A stretch of DNA of 6,656 nucleotides from an uncultured Ruminococcus sp. (GTDB lineage: Bacteria > Bacillota > Clostridia > Oscillospirales > Acutalibacteraceae): positions 1 to 6,656 of the forward strand of contig CACXDE010000179.1 of NCBI GenBank assembly GCA_902766305.1, given 5' to 3'. Below the pieces are notes generated by a model, which saw only the letters and a list, made by a program, of their open reading frames with translations, was not told the DNA's origin and did no database searches. The position numbers and the translations under genes were made by a program. Positions 6,572 to 6,656 of this stretch are shown in pieces. Within the stretch, counting starts at the first letter, position 1. Every line of letters starts with the position of its first letter.

Positions 6572-6656
6572 CGGAGAGTGAGGGATTCGAACCCTCGAAA
6601 CGGGGTTAGCGTTTACACGATTTCCAATCGTGCTCCTTCGGCCAGCTCGGACAACT
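6572..6656 (-). tRNA. tRNA-Ser (anticodon GGA), 5' end cut by the window edge
   Basis: Reading the minus strand from 6656, the sequence folds as a class II tRNA. The anticodon stem CACGA/TCGTG encloses loop TTGGAAA with anticodon GGA (6625-6623). A long variable arm has an AAACG/CGTTT stem. The T arm is GAGGG-TTCGAAT-CCCTC, and the acceptor 3' strand is ACTCTCC with discriminator G at 6572. GGA reads the serine codons UCC and UCU. About four 5' acceptor bases lie beyond the window. The CCA end is not encoded (the bases after the discriminator are CTC), so it must be added after transcription. Confidence 0.95.

Noticed and set aside
6572..6656. tRNA gene as an integration site for a mobile element
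   Set aside because: No integrase, no direct repeat of the tRNA 3' end and no mobile genes are visible in the window. The neighbouring genes look like core chromosome.
1..6656. CRISPR array, insertion sequence, phage or toxin-antitoxin genes
   Set aside because: No regularly spaced direct repeats, transposase, phage protein or toxin-antitoxin pair can be seen on either strand.

Overview
The window looks like ordinary chromosome from a low-to-moderate GC anaerobic Firmicute, most likely class Clostridia (Ruminococcus/Oscillospiraceae-like). Reasons: strong Shine-Dalgarno sites, sigma-A type promoters with 17-nt spacers, free use of AGA and ATA codons, a tRNA gene without encoded CCA, and a membrane decarboxylase pair of the clostridial OadG/OadB type. 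The taxonomic placement is an inference from these traits, not a database match.

Layout. Bases 1-91 hold no convincing gene. A near-consensus promoter (92-120) then drives aroA (EPSP synthase, 161-1429) and aroC (chorismate synthase, 1413-2486) on the + strand. These two genes overlap by 17 bp and encode the last two steps of the shikimate pathway. The 229-bp gap 2487-2715 lies between convergent genes and is packed with hairpins: a GC-rich cluster (2497-2546), a classical terminator serving mainly the minus strand (2566-2603), and a long near-perfect palindrome (2651-2689). The two outer elements share a 10-bp inverted match.

On the minus strand, a near-consensus promoter (4446-4474) precedes a two-gene unit, oadG-like (4369-3989) then oadB-like (3963-2716). 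These are the membrane anchor and the ion-translocating subunit of a biotin-dependent sodium-pump decarboxylase. The carboxyltransferase (alpha) and the biotin carrier are not in the window, so the substrate cannot be assigned here. Upstream, also on the minus strand, is a complete ABC-F ATPase (6445-4529) with two ABC domains and a C-terminal coiled coil, a soluble translation factor rather than a transporter. A terminator-like hairpin (6472-6511) separates it from a tRNA-Ser(GGA) gene cut by the right edge of the window.

No clearly new multi-gene system is visible. The points most worth a second look are the hairpin composite in the convergent gap, the terminator and small overlapping ORF in front of the ABC-F gene, and the membrane-only decarboxylase operon.
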